Shown here: positions 1-5,916 of the stretch, in pieces | How the letters are laid out: every line of letters begins with the position of its first letter | Numbering within the stretch: the first letter of the stretch is position 1 | Source of the DNA: a virus | Virus record (IMG/VR): IMGVR_UViG_3300027906_000039 | Coordinates: 1 to 43,441 of that record | DNA length: 43,441 nt | Reading direction: 5' to 3' (one strand) | Program-made: the position numbers and the translations under genes | Notes under the pieces: generated by a model | Seen by the model: only the letters and a program-made list of their open reading frames with translations | What the model was told of the DNA's origin: nothing | Databases searched by the model: none

Positions 1-2
1 AA

Positions 3-296
3 TCGATGCATAATTATAGATGGTTATGGATTCACATGATGGCTTTAGGAAAAGAATATACGTATAGATACGGTAAAGAACATTTAACAATTAAAAAGTT
101 AGGTAAACTATTAGAAAGATTACCTCACAATATTCCAAGATCAATGATGACTGAATTTCCTCAATGTATGCCAGATGAATATAAATCTGATAATATTGTT
201 GAAGCATATCAATCATATTATATAAATGAAAAAGCTAGTATAGCTACTTGGAATAAAACCCGTGCACAGCCGGAGTGGTTTAATGCCCAGATATGA
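3..296 (+). CDS. Conserved T4-like phage protein, 5'-truncated by window edge
   Basis: The frame is open to the left edge; the first ATG is at position 6, but the codon before it is also coding, so this is probably the C-terminal part of a longer gene. The visible 97 codons show EYTYRYGK near the start, MPDEY in the middle and a Trp-rich end (PEWF). I recognise this pattern from conserved proteins of marine T4-like phages, but I cannot name a function. The end overlaps the next gene by 14 bases, as is usual in this genome. There is no signal peptide or membrane segment in the visible part. Confidence 0.6.
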   Translation, partial: SMHNYRWLWIHMMALGKEYTYRYGKEHLTIKKLGKLLERLPHNIPRSMMTEFPQCMPDEYKSDNIVEAYQSYYINEKASIATWNKTRAQPEWFNAQI

Positions 297-528
297 TTTT
301 TTAAATACAGAGACAGGTGAAGTAAAAGAATACACTATGTCTTGGAAAGAACTAGATCAATTCAAAGAAGATAATCCGCATTTAAAACAGCAGATTTCTT
401 CATTGAATATGATAACTGGTAAAGAAGGAGCAACGCTCAAAAAAGCAGGTGATGGCTGGAAAGAAGTTCAAGATAGAATTAAATCCGGACTCCCACCAAG
501 ATTAAAAGGTAACATAAGGTCCAAATAA
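283..528 (+). CDS. Small conserved phage protein (FmdB-like N-terminus without zinc cysteines)
   Basis: This encodes 81 residues from the ATG at 283; a longer in-frame ATG at 262 lies deep in the preceding gene and is less likely. The N-terminus (MPRYDFLNTETGE) resembles the opening of FmdB-type zinc-ribbon proteins, but the paired cysteines of that family are absent, so metal binding is unlikely. A DNPHL motif follows at about residue 32, and the C-terminal half is basic and Gly/Lys-rich. Related short proteins occur in marine T4-like phages. Function unknown. The stop overlaps the next ATG (TAATG). Confidence 0.6.
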   Translation: MPRYDFLNTETGEVKEYTMSWKELDQFKEDNPHLKQQISSLNMITGKEGATLKKAGDGWKEVQDRIKSGLPPRLKGNIRSK

Positions 529-644
529 TGAATAAAATCGAAACACAATCAGATCAATCTAGATTTCAAAATAAAAAAATCAAAGATCAATCAGAAGAAA
601 TCAGAAAACAAGCTGAGTTGATCGAAAAACTAATGAAGGAATAA
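528..644 (+). CDS. 38-residue charged coiled-coil microprotein
   Basis: ATG at 528 overlaps the previous stop as TAATG, and the stop at 642-644 directly abuts the next ATG at 645. The 38-residue product is almost entirely Gln/Lys/Glu with heptad-like spacing of Ile and Leu (EIRKQAELIEKLMKE), so it is probably a short helix or coiled coil. I do not recognise a family. The gene is supported by its exact fit between neighbours and by translational coupling. Function unknown. Confidence 0.5.
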   Translation: MNKIETQSDQSRFQNKKIKDQSEEIRKQAELIEKLMKE

Positions 645-818
645 ATGGAAAGTATTTTAGATAGAGATGATTATAGAACCTTTACTCAAAAAGTTCAAAT
701 CTTAGAGAGTAAAGGATATGATCTACCTCATATGGTAGAAAAAATTAAAGACAAATTTAAAGTAACTATTCATGGTGAACATGATATAGCTACTTTGGAT
801 AAACTCTGTGATGATTGA
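645..818 (+). CDS. 57-residue hypothetical phage protein
   Basis: ATG 645 follows immediately after the preceding TAA, and the TGA at 816-818 overlaps the start of the exonuclease gene. The product is 57 residues, acidic to neutral, with no membrane segment, signal peptide or cysteine cluster (one Cys near the C-terminus). It contains two short predicted helices around KVQILESKGYDLPHMVEKI. I do not recognise the family. The call rests on its tight packing between two genes on the same strand. Confidence 0.5.
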   Translation: MESILDRDDYRTFTQKVQILESKGYDLPHMVEKIKDKFKVTIHGEHDIATLDKLCDD

Positions 819-1467
819 ATTAGAACTCAATAACGAAGATTATAGTCTTAAGCAGATTACTAAAGAATCTGGTAGAGTTTATGTTGATGATGAAGGGAAT
901 TCATATCCTAGTGTAACTACGGTATTATCCATTCTCAGTAAACAAGCAATCATGGAATGGAGAGCGAGAGTAGGAGAAGAAGAAGCTAATAGAATATCTT
1001 CAAGAGCTGTTACTCGGGGAAATAAAGTTCATGATATGATAGAAAATTATATCTTAGGTAAAGAAGTTAATGAAGATCATTTACCCTCATTAGCTAACTT
1101 TAAAGAGATAAAACCTATTATTGATGCGAGCTTAAGTAAGGTTTATGCAACAGAAAAAAGAATGTATAGTAAATATTTAGGCGTTGCAGGAACAGTGGAT
1201 TGTGTTGGTGTTTGGGATAATAAAATAAGTATTATCGATTGGAAAACATCAGCTAAATTTAAAAAGAAAGAGTGGGTTCATAATTACTTTATGCAAGCTT
1301 CCGCATATGCTATTATGTGGGAAGAAAGAACAGGACAACCAATAACTAATTTGGTTGTATGTATTGCAGGTGATGCAGGTCCACAAATCTTTACAGAACA
1401 TAGAGATAATTGGGATGATCAATTAATTTCTTGTATAAGTGATTATAATCATAGGAAATATAAATGA
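811..1467 (+). CDS. PD-(D/E)XK (RecB/MGME1-like) exonuclease
   Basis: This is a DNA exonuclease of the RecB-like PD-(D/E)XK superfamily, 218 residues from ATG 811 (a GTG at 808 is the alternative start). Visible active-site elements are Asp130 in GTVD, the Asp143-x-Lys145 pair in IIDWKTS, and a conserved Gln162 in FMQASAYA. An upstream HDMIENYI helix (His74, Glu78) matches the conserved helix of the MGME1-like branch. Proteins of this length and motif order are common in marine T4-like phages, where they are presumed to degrade or trim DNA during recombination or host DNA breakdown. The gene overlaps the previous stop and the next start (4 bases), so it is probably co-translated with them. 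Substrate polarity cannot be read from sequence. Confidence 0.85.
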   Translation: MIELELNNEDYSLKQITKESGRVYVDDEGNSYPSVTTVLSILSKQAIMEWRARVGEEEANRISSRAVTRGNKVHDMIENYILGKEVNEDHLPSLANFKEIKPIIDASLSKVYATEKRMYSKYLGVAGTVDCVGVWDNKISIIDWKTSAKFKKKEWVHNYFMQASAYAIMWEERTGQPITNLVVCIAGDAGPQIFTEHRDNWDDQLISCISDYNHRKYK

Positions 1468-1682
1468 ATAAAACAATTATAAATGCACTTAGAGCATATT
1501 ATATTGGTGAAGTTGAAAAAGCTAAAGCTAATGTTAATATTTTTCTTGAGAATAGTGTTGGGGTTGGAGAACACCCAGACGTATTAGAATCAGTAACGCA
1601 ACTTATTGAAAAAATAGCACAATTCGAAGATAATATAGCAGTATTAGATAAGCATTTTAATCAGAGTTTACCAAAGATCTAA
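1464..1682 (+). CDS. Conserved T4-like phage protein of unknown function
   Basis: The 72-residue product starts at an ATG overlapping the exonuclease stop by 4 bases (ATGA). It is mostly helical: YYIGEVEKAKANVNIFLEN is followed by GVGEHPDVLE and a Glu/Ile-rich helix. The GVGEHPD stretch is one I recognise from small conserved proteins next to the exonuclease gene in marine T4-like phages. No enzymatic motif is present. The coupling suggests a role together with the exonuclease, but that is inference only. Confidence 0.65.
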   Translation: MNKTIINALRAYYIGEVEKAKANVNIFLENSVGVGEHPDVLESVTQLIEKIAQFEDNIAVLDKHFNQSLPKI

Positions 1683-1694
1683 GACTAAGTGCAT

Positions 1695-1702
1695 CATAAA
1701 TA
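1695..1702 (+). promoter_or_regulatory. T4-type late promoter (CATAAATA), leaderless geometry
   Basis: CATAAATA differs at one base from the T4 late -10 box TATAAATA. T4 late transcription starts 6 nt after the box, which here is the A of the ATG at 1708 (box, 5 nt, ATG). There is no Shine-Dalgarno sequence upstream of that ATG. The box is also flanked by a perfect inverted repeat, GCATC ... GATGC, at 1691-1695 and 1703-1707. Confidence 0.65.
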
Positions 1703-1707
1703 GATGC

Positions 1708-2319
1708 ATGAATAGGAATATTTTACAAATAATATTGGAGGCCAAAGGAAACAAAGGCCTTACAATGTTTGATATAGACGAAACACTCTTTCACTCCAAA
1801 GCGAGAGTAAAGGTTGTGAAAGATAAAAAGATTGTGAGAGATCTTGATAATGTTCAGTTTAATTCCTATAAACTAAAGCCAGGTGAAGAATTTGATTTTG
1901 GTGAATTTAAATCAGCTAAGATTTTTAACCAAACTTCTACACCAATAGCTAAAATGATTGCTAAAGCAAAGGCAATCATAAAAAATGCAGTTGCTAAAGG
2001 ATCTGATGTTATATTTGTGACAGCGAGAGCTGACCTAGATGATCGAGAATTATTCTTAGATACATTTAGAGCACAAGGAATCAAAATAGATAATGTACAT
2101 GTGGTTAGAGCAGGTAACATTGGATTAGACTCAGCAGCAGCTAATAAAGAAGTCGTTTTTAGGAAATATCTTAAAGACGGAAAATATAAACGAATAAGAC
2201 TATTCGATGACCATGTCGAAAATTTATATGCACTTCTAAAGTTAAGGGATGAATTTCCAGATGTAACTTTCGAAGCTTATAGGGTGAAAAAAGATGGTTC
2301 AACGAAAAAAATGAGATAA
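1708..2319 (+). CDS. HAD-superfamily phosphatase
   Basis: This encodes a 203-residue haloacid dehalogenase-fold phosphohydrolase. Motif I is FDIDET (nucleophile Asp22, acid/base Asp24), motif II is the Thr in FVTAR (Thr105), motif III is probably Lys147, and motif IV is LFDDH (Asp167, Asp168). All four motifs are intact, so it should be active. Substrate is not evident; related phage proteins include polynucleotide 3'-phosphatase-like and nucleotidase-like members. The ATG at 1708 lies exactly 5 nt after a late promoter box and lacks a ribosome binding site; the ATG at 1704 would give only three codons. It stands apart from the upstream operon by 25 bases, which suggests its own transcript. 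Confidence 0.8.
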   Translation: MNRNILQIILEAKGNKGLTMFDIDETLFHSKARVKVVKDKKIVRDLDNVQFNSYKLKPGEEFDFGEFKSAKIFNQTSTPIAKMIAKAKAIIKNAVAKGSDVIFVTARADLDDRELFLDTFRAQGIKIDNVHVVRAGNIGLDSAAANKEVVFRKYLKDGKYKRIRLFDDHVENLYALLKLRDEFPDVTFEAYRVKKDGSTKKMR

Positions 2320-2325
2320 ATTATT

Positions 2326-2553
2326 ATGCCGACAAAATTAAAACCATCGAGTGCTACATACAATAGAGCAACAGGTAAAACTACTATTGAGCACCACTAT
2401 ATAAAAGGGGTTAGTAAAGAAGAATTATTTAAGGAATTAAATAATCATAATACGAAGCCAAAGATAAAACAGAAAGTAAGAAATGAACTTACAAGACGCG
2501 GGATCGGAATAGTCTGGAAAGAACGGACTAACGATGACACACAAGGAACTTAA
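2326..2553 (+). CDS. Small basic conserved T4-like phage protein
   Basis: The 75-residue, strongly basic product begins MPTKLKPSSATYNR and contains HHYIKGVSKEELFKEL and KPKIKQKVRNELTRRG. This combination is one I recognise from a small conserved protein of marine T4-like phages, function unknown. It has no membrane segment. The basic repeats suggest nucleic acid or ribonucleoprotein contact, which is inference. The next small gene starts inside its last 20 bases. Confidence 0.65.
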   Translation: MPTKLKPSSATYNRATGKTTIEHHYIKGVSKEELFKELNNHNTKPKIKQKVRNELTRRGIGIVWKERTNDDTQGT

Positions 2554-2662
2554 AAAAATGGGATTAGTAGCTTCTAATAAACAAATAAAAGAACAATATA
2601 GATTGTTATTTGGAATGCTAGTAATAGGAATATTAACATACGGGATCAATGGCATTATATAA
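2534..2662 (+). CDS. 42-residue single-pass membrane microprotein
   Basis: ATG 2534 lies 20 bases inside the preceding gene and the stop is 14 bases inside the following gene. The product has a charged N-terminal half (KKMGLVASNKQIKEQ) and one hydrophobic segment (LLFGMLVIGILTYGI, about residues 24-38). It is therefore a likely single-span membrane peptide with N-in topology by the positive-inside rule. Small hydrophobic late proteins are common in T4-like phages; a particular function cannot be assigned. Confidence 0.55.
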   Translation: MTHKELKKMGLVASNKQIKEQYRLLFGMLVIGILTYGINGII

Positions 2663-2807
2663 AGCATTCTCCAATACACATAATGGGGTAAAAAAATGTA
2701 CATCACAAGGTGTAGGTGGGAGAGGTAGAAGAACAAAGATTTCTATGAGCCATATGAATAAATCTAAAAAACGATCACACAAGAAATATCGTGGACAAGG
2801 TAAATAA
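2649..2807 (+). CDS. 52-residue Lys/Arg-rich conserved phage protein
   Basis: The product is highly basic, with GVGGRGRRTKISMSHMNK followed by KKRSHKKYRGQGK at the C-terminus. This arrangement (MALYKAFSNTHN, a GGRGRR turn, a final YRGQGK) matches a short conserved protein of marine T4-like phages. Its composition suggests RNA or DNA binding, or capsid-internal neutralisation of DNA, but no family function is known to me. The start overlaps the preceding gene. Confidence 0.65.
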   Translation: MALYKAFSNTHNGVKKCTSQGVGGRGRRTKISMSHMNKSKKRSHKKYRGQGK

Positions 2808-2810
2808 ATT

Positions 2811-3032
2811 ATGTCAAAGTGGATTGGTGGAAAAGGAAGCGATAGGCGGCCGATGAATATTAGTGATAAACAAATGCAAGACAATTGGCAAACTATATTT
2901 GGTAAACCAGAACCTAAAGTAAAGGTTAGGAAGGTTACGCCTGTGCATGCGGTCACCCGCGTAGAACCTGATAAAACTAAAAAAATCCCAAGAAAAAACA
3001 AATATAAAGATATAAATATATCTGGAGAATAA
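2811..3032 (+). CDS. Small basic hypothetical phage protein
   Basis: The product has 73 residues, begins MSKWIGGKGSDRRPMN, and continues with DNWQTIFGKPEPK and a Lys/Arg-rich C-terminus. The DRRP...NW..IFGK arrangement is seen in small conserved proteins of marine T4-like phages; the function is unknown. The gene starts 3 bases after the previous stop. Its 3' end contains a TATAAATA late promoter box (3011-3018) that serves the next gene. Confidence 0.6.
   Translation: MSKWIGGKGSDRRPMNISDKQMQDNWQTIFGKPEPKVKVRKVTPVHAVTRVEPDKTKKIPRKNKYKDINISGE
3011..3018 (+). promoter_or_regulatory. T4-type late promoter (TATAAATA)
   Basis: This is an exact match to the T4 late box, located inside the 3' end of the preceding gene. 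The predicted start (about 3024) leaves an 11-base leader beginning GGAGAATAAAA before the ATG at 3035, so the ribosome binding site would sit at the extreme 5' end of the transcript. Confidence 0.65.
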
Positions 3033-3034
3033 AA

Positions 3035-3301
3035 ATGGCAGACGATTTATTAAAATTTGATTTTGGTTTTACAGCCGTTGATGAAGATGAAATAGATGCA
3101 GTACAAGAAATTACTGCTTCGTCTTCTTCTGCAGCTGCTGAACTAAAAGCAGCGGAGGATAAAGTAGATGATTTGTATAATGCAATATTACCTCTTTTAT
3201 CCAATCTTAAAATGAATCCTGAAAAGGAATATATAAAGTGGCCAGATCGAACAGCTAAAATAGAAGCTTTCGAGGATCACATAAGGAAAATTATTGAATG
3301 A
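3035..3301 (+). CDS. Acidic conserved T4-like phage protein
   Basis: The 88-residue acidic protein has an Asp/Glu-rich N-terminus (FTAVDEDEIDAVQEI), an Ala/Ser-rich linker helix and a conserved C-terminal block NPEKEYIKWPDRTAKIE. That last block is one I recognise from a conserved protein of T4-like marine phages, function unknown. A GGAG ribosome binding site precedes the ATG by 7 bases, and a late promoter box lies just upstream, so it is likely a late gene. The stop overlaps the lysozyme ATG. Confidence 0.7.
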   Translation: MADDLLKFDFGFTAVDEDEIDAVQEITASSSSAAAELKAAEDKVDDLYNAILPLLSNLKMNPEKEYIKWPDRTAKIEAFEDHIRKIIE

Positions 3302-3738
3302 ATATAGATAAACTACGTGAACAATTAATTATTGATGAGGGGCAAGTAAATGAAATATATCTTGATCATCTTGGTTATCCCACATTTGGTATCGGGCATT
3401 TGGTACTGGAATCAGACCCAGAACACGGAGAAGCTGAAGGGACTTCCGTTTCAGAGGAACGAGTTAAAGATTGCTTCGAAAAAGATGTCCAAACAGTAAT
3501 TGGTGATTGCAAAAAACTTCATGATGGATGGGACGGTTATCCAGAAGAAGCTAAACAAGTAATTGCTAATATGATGTTTAATATGGGTTATACTAGATTA
3601 AGCAAATTTAGAAAACATAATGCCGCACTAGTAAGCGGTGACTGGAAAGAAGCAGCAGTAGAAGGTAGAGATTCCAGATGGTATAATCAGGTCACAAATA
3701 GAGCAGAAAGACTCATGACTAGATTAGAAAATATATAA
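3298..3738 (+). CDS. T4-type lysozyme (GH24 endolysin)
   Basis: This enzyme cleaves peptidoglycan between MurNAc and GlcNAc. The 146-residue protein aligns with T4 lysozyme (164 residues): the catalytic triad is Glu14 in IDEG, Asp23 in YLDHLGY and Thr29, with the same 9- and 6-residue spacing as Glu11, Asp20 and Thr26 of T4. The GIGHL motif follows. There is no signal peptide, so it would need a holin to reach the cell wall. It overlaps the preceding gene by 4 bases. The gp5 spike homologue in this window lacks a lysozyme domain, so this is the only visible muralytic enzyme. It could act as endolysin or be packaged; I favour endolysin. Confidence 0.9.
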   Translation: MNIDKLREQLIIDEGQVNEIYLDHLGYPTFGIGHLVLESDPEHGEAEGTSVSEERVKDCFEKDVQTVIGDCKKLHDGWDGYPEEAKQVIANMMFNMGYTRLSKFRKHNAALVSGDWKEAAVEGRDSRWYNQVTNRAERLMTRLENI

Positions 3739-3741
3739 ATA
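3734..3741 (+). promoter_or_regulatory. T4-type late promoter (TATAAATA)
   Basis: Exact TATAAATA overlapping the lysozyme stop. The predicted start at about 3747 gives a 15-base leader with AGAGGAAA as ribosome binding site before the ATG at 3762. It is probably the late promoter for the small virion-type protein and the Fe-S genes behind it. Confidence 0.7.
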
Positions 3742-3761
3742 ACTATTTAGAGGAAATAAAA

Positions 3762-4013
3762 ATGGCAGTATTAAGACTATTAGGATCACAAGGCACTTTA
3801 GCCTCAGCATCTAATGTTGGCTTTGCTAAATTAGTTAGAGTATTAAATAACAAAACATCAGTTCAAGTTATAACTCAAAAGAATGCTGGTGGTACAACAC
3901 TAGCTACAGTCACATTGGCTGCAGGAGAAGTAGCTTATATAGCAAAAGCTCCAGATGATACTTTAACAGGCGTAGCAACTTCACTAGCAGTAAGTGTAGC
4001 ATTTGCTAACTAA
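3762..4013 (+). CDS. Small late protein, probable virion component
   Basis: The 83-residue protein is Ala/Thr/Val-rich, nearly free of aromatic residues, and predicted to be all beta (SVQVITQKNAGG, TLATVTLAAGEVAYIAK). It has a strong late promoter and a good ribosome binding site, which implies abundant late expression. Small beta proteins like this in marine T4-like phages are usually annotated as structural or hypothetical. No catalytic motif. Role as decoration or tail component is inference. Confidence 0.6.
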   Translation: MAVLRLLGSQGTLASASNVGFAKLVRVLNNKTSVQVITQKNAGGTTLATVTLAAGEVAYIAKAPDDTLTGVATSLAVSVAFAN

Positions 4014-4015
4014 AA

Positions 4016-4444
4016 ATGGCCTATTCTAAGCAGGTCGTTGAAAGATTCGAATCTGTTCTAGCAAACCCAGAAAAACACGCAGTTGGGAGATTCGATCCGA
4101 AAGACCCTATGGTGGCAACAGGATTAGCTGGTGCCCCAGCATGTGGTGATGTTATGAAACTAGATTTAAAGCTAGATGATAACGATACTATATTAGATGT
4201 CAAATTTAAAACTTACGGATGTGGTTCAGCAATTGCCTCATCTACAACATTTGTTGAAATGCTTAAAGGTAGAACTTTAGAAGAAGCTAAACTCATTAAA
4301 GATAAAGAGATAGCTAAAATCTTAGAATTACCTCCTATAAAATTACATTGTTCTGTATTAGCTGAAGAAACAATCAAACACGCAATTGAAGATTGGGAAA
4401 AGAAAACAGCTCATAGAAGGCACAATCATGTTAGAGTTAACTGA
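4016..4444 (+). CDS. iscU: IscU-type Fe-S cluster scaffold protein
   Basis: IscU assembles [2Fe-2S] clusters from sulfur delivered by a cysteine desulfurase and passes them on through the HscA/HscB chaperones. The 142-residue product aligns along its full length with bacterial IscU: Cys43 and Asp45 in GAPACGDVMK, Cys69 in TYGCGSAIASS, and His111-Cys112 in LHCSVLAE. The LPPIK segment (105-109) matches the HscA recognition motif LPPVK. All ligands are intact, so the protein should be functional with host IscS. A 9-residue insertion is seen near the N-terminus and a His/Arg-rich tail at the C-terminus. It overlaps the IscA-like gene by 17 bases, making a coupled pair. Confidence 0.93.
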   Translation: MAYSKQVVERFESVLANPEKHAVGRFDPKDPMVATGLAGAPACGDVMKLDLKLDDNDTILDVKFKTYGCGSAIASSTTFVEMLKGRTLEEAKLIKDKEIAKILELPPIKLHCSVLAEETIKHAIEDWEKKTAHRRHNHVRVN

Positions 4445-4745
4445 TAGTGCTATTCAGCAACTTTTAATTAAAACAGAAGAAAATGGTAATGATACCATTC
4501 GAATAGGTATTACCGGTGGAGGTTGTGCTGGTTATGAATACGTATTCGATTTTGCTCAAGAAGTACACGAAGATGATAACATATTAGACTTTGGTAAGTT
4601 TATGATTGTTATTGATCCAACATCAGTACCTTATCTAGAAGGTGCAACACTCGATTACGTAACAGAGGGTATTAACTCCCAGTTCAAATTTGCCAATCCA
4701 AATGTCCAAATGGCATGTGGTTGTGGCGTTTCTATCCAATTCTAA
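4428..4745 (+). CDS. A-type Fe-S carrier (IscA/ErpA/HesB family)
   Basis: A-type carriers receive Fe-S clusters from the scaffold and deliver them to target proteins. From ATG 4428 the product has 105 residues, typical of the family; an in-frame ATG 14 codons earlier lies deep in iscU and would add residues not seen in the family. The three conserved cysteines are present: Cys33 in GGGCAGYEY, and Cys97 and Cys99 in ACGCGVSIQF. The FANPN motif before the last pair is also typical. HesB-like genes are known in marine T4-like phages; pairing with an IscU scaffold is less usual in my knowledge. Translation is probably coupled to iscU by the 17-base overlap. Confidence 0.92.
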   Translation: MLELTDSAIQQLLIKTEENGNDTIRIGITGGGCAGYEYVFDFAQEVHEDDNILDFGKFMIVIDPTSVPYLEGATLDYVTEGINSQFKFANPNVQMACGCGVSIQF

Positions 4746-4757
4746 CCCCAATTTTAT

Positions 4758-4765
4758 TATAAATA
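4758..4765 (+). promoter_or_regulatory. T4-type late promoter (TATAAATA), leaderless geometry
   Basis: Exact TATAAATA followed by 5 bases (GAAGT) and then the ATG at 4771. T4 late transcription starts at the sixth base after the box, so the transcript should begin at the A of the start codon. No Shine-Dalgarno sequence is present. It is the promoter nearest upstream of the curli/cyclase operon, and I see no terminator until 11566. Confidence 0.75.
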
Positions 4766-4770
4766 GAAGT

Positions 4771-5064
4771 ATGGAAATATTTCAATTGATTGCAGAGGTC
4801 GGAGCTCCTATTGCTGGAGCATTAGTAATGGGTTATTTTATCTTTATAATACTCAAGCAAATGATGAGCGGTCTGATAGATCAAGTGAAAACATTAACCA
4901 TGTTTACTAAAAGTTTAGAAACTAGAGTAGGAACAATGAATAATGATATGATAAAGATAGATTTACTAGTGAGTAGTGCGTTAGATTTAACCCCGCCAAT
5001 TGATAGAGTAGCCAGAGCAGAAAACTTTGTTGAAGACGGGAAGATAGACGCTAGAAGAGATTAA
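4771..5064 (+). CDS. Single-pass membrane protein A of a tandem pair (holin-like candidate)
   Basis: The 97-residue product begins MEIFQLIAEVGAPIAGALVM; the ATG at 4771 is preferred over in-frame upstream codons because it sits 5 nt after a late promoter and starts the hydrophobic segment properly. One membrane helix covers about residues 8-31, followed by a long amphipathic or coiled-coil cytoplasmic or periplasmic tail. It aligns with the next gene (both have QL..., G.P, A..MGYFI), so the two arose by duplication. Size and topology resemble YvrJ-like or holin-like phage proteins. A holin role, or anchoring for the adjacent secretion genes, is inference. Confidence 0.6.
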   Translation: MEIFQLIAEVGAPIAGALVMGYFIFIILKQMMSGLIDQVKTLTMFTKSLETRVGTMNNDMIKIDLLVSSALDLTPPIDRVARAENFVEDGKIDARRD

Positions 5065-5375
5065 TGTCTGAGTTAGGACAATTAGTTTCAGATTTTGGAT
5101 TCCCAGTGGTTCTTGCTGTAGGCATGGGTTACTTTATATATTATGTGTGGACTTTTATTACTAATCAAATAGAACCACAACTTGAAAAAATGCACTTTCA
5201 ATTGATTAGATTGATTGATCAAATAAGGATGCTTGATCAGGATATGATCAGATTACAGCAAAAGGTTAATGTTGTAATTGAATATAGAGAGCGCCAAAAA
5301 GAGCTGGAAGATGCTAAAGAAAAGGAAGCTCTCGCGGAGAAAGAAGAAAATGAAGATAAGAAACCTAAGAGATAA
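5064..5375 (+). CDS. Single-pass membrane protein B of a tandem pair (holin-like candidate)
   Basis: The ATG overlaps the previous stop (TAATG). The 103-residue product has one membrane helix at about residues 12-34 (FPVVLAVGMGYFIYYVWTFI), a coiled coil from about 40 to 80, and a strongly charged Glu/Lys tail. It is a paralogue of the gene just upstream, differing mostly in the tail. The csgF-like gene starts within its last 26 bases, so production of this protein and of the secretion proteins is probably coupled. Possible two-component holin/antiholin pair; unproven. Confidence 0.6.
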   Translation: MSELGQLVSDFGFPVVLAVGMGYFIYYVWTFITNQIEPQLEKMHFQLIRLIDQIRMLDQDMIRLQQKVNVVIEYRERQKELEDAKEKEALAEKEENEDKKPKR

Positions 5376-5916
5376 ATTAGAATTAACTACTCTAATAGGT
5401 ATTTTTCTATTATCAGTATTGAGTTTAACACCAGCAGCAAATGCAGATGAACTAGTTCATGAATTTAAAAATCCATCATTTAGTGGTATTGGTGCTTCAG
5501 CTCATTATTTAACTGTTGAAAACCAAGAAAAATCTAGAAGAGATGCTATAAGAGATGATATTGAAGCTGCTTTAAAACAGGCAGAAAGAGATGCTGAAAA
5601 TACAACCTTAGCTAAATTTATGCGTAACCTCGAGAGTAGGATATATGCGCAATTAAGTAAACAGCTAGTTGAGAATTTATTTAGAACATGTTCAGCTGAA
5701 GCTATAGCAGCTGGAACATGTACTGAAACAACATTTGGTAGTTTTGTATTAGAAGGTAATACAATTACCTATCAAAAAACCATATGTGATGCAAGTTTAT
5801 GGGCTTGTACTCAAGGCGATGATGTTATTGTTATGACAATTGTGGCTGAAGATGGAACTGAAACACAAATAGTAATACCAATCGGAGCCGGAACAGCTGG
5901 ATCAGGTGATGGTTAA
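5350..5916 (+). CDS. csgF: CsgF-like curli assembly factor
   Basis: CsgF is exported through the CsgG pore, caps it, and couples secretion to surface nucleation of curli. From ATG 5350 the 188-residue product has a signal peptide (hydrophobic core about 14-29, cleavage after ANA) and then the CsgF signature FKNPSFSG (bacterial FRNPNFGG). A C-terminal beta region (GNTITYQKTICD, VIVMTIVAEDG, TQIVIPIG) matches the end of CsgF, though four cysteines (FRTCSA, GTCTE, TICDA, WACTQ) are additional and may form disulfides. Length exceeds E. coli CsgF (about 138). The upstream in-frame ATG at 5278 would put a basic extension before the signal peptide and is unlikely. It overlaps csgG. Confidence 0.82.
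   Translation: MKIRNLRDKLELTTLIGIFLLSVLSLTPAANADELVHEFKNPSFSGIGASAHYLTVENQEKSRRDAIRDDIEAALKQAERDAENTTLAKFMRNLESRIYAQLSKQLVENLFRTCSAEAIAAGTCTETTFGSFVLEGNTITYQKTICDASLWACTQGDDVIVMTIVAEDGTETQIVIPIGAGTAGSGDG

Noticed and set aside
1691-1707. GCATC ... GATGC inverted repeat as a terminator
   Set aside because: Five-base arms with no T run; the element is better explained as flanks of the late promoter box.
2633-3001. Minus-strand hydrophobic frame opposite the small basic genes
   Set aside because: Its hydrophobicity is the complement of Lys/Arg-rich codons; the plus-strand small genes match conserved phage proteins.
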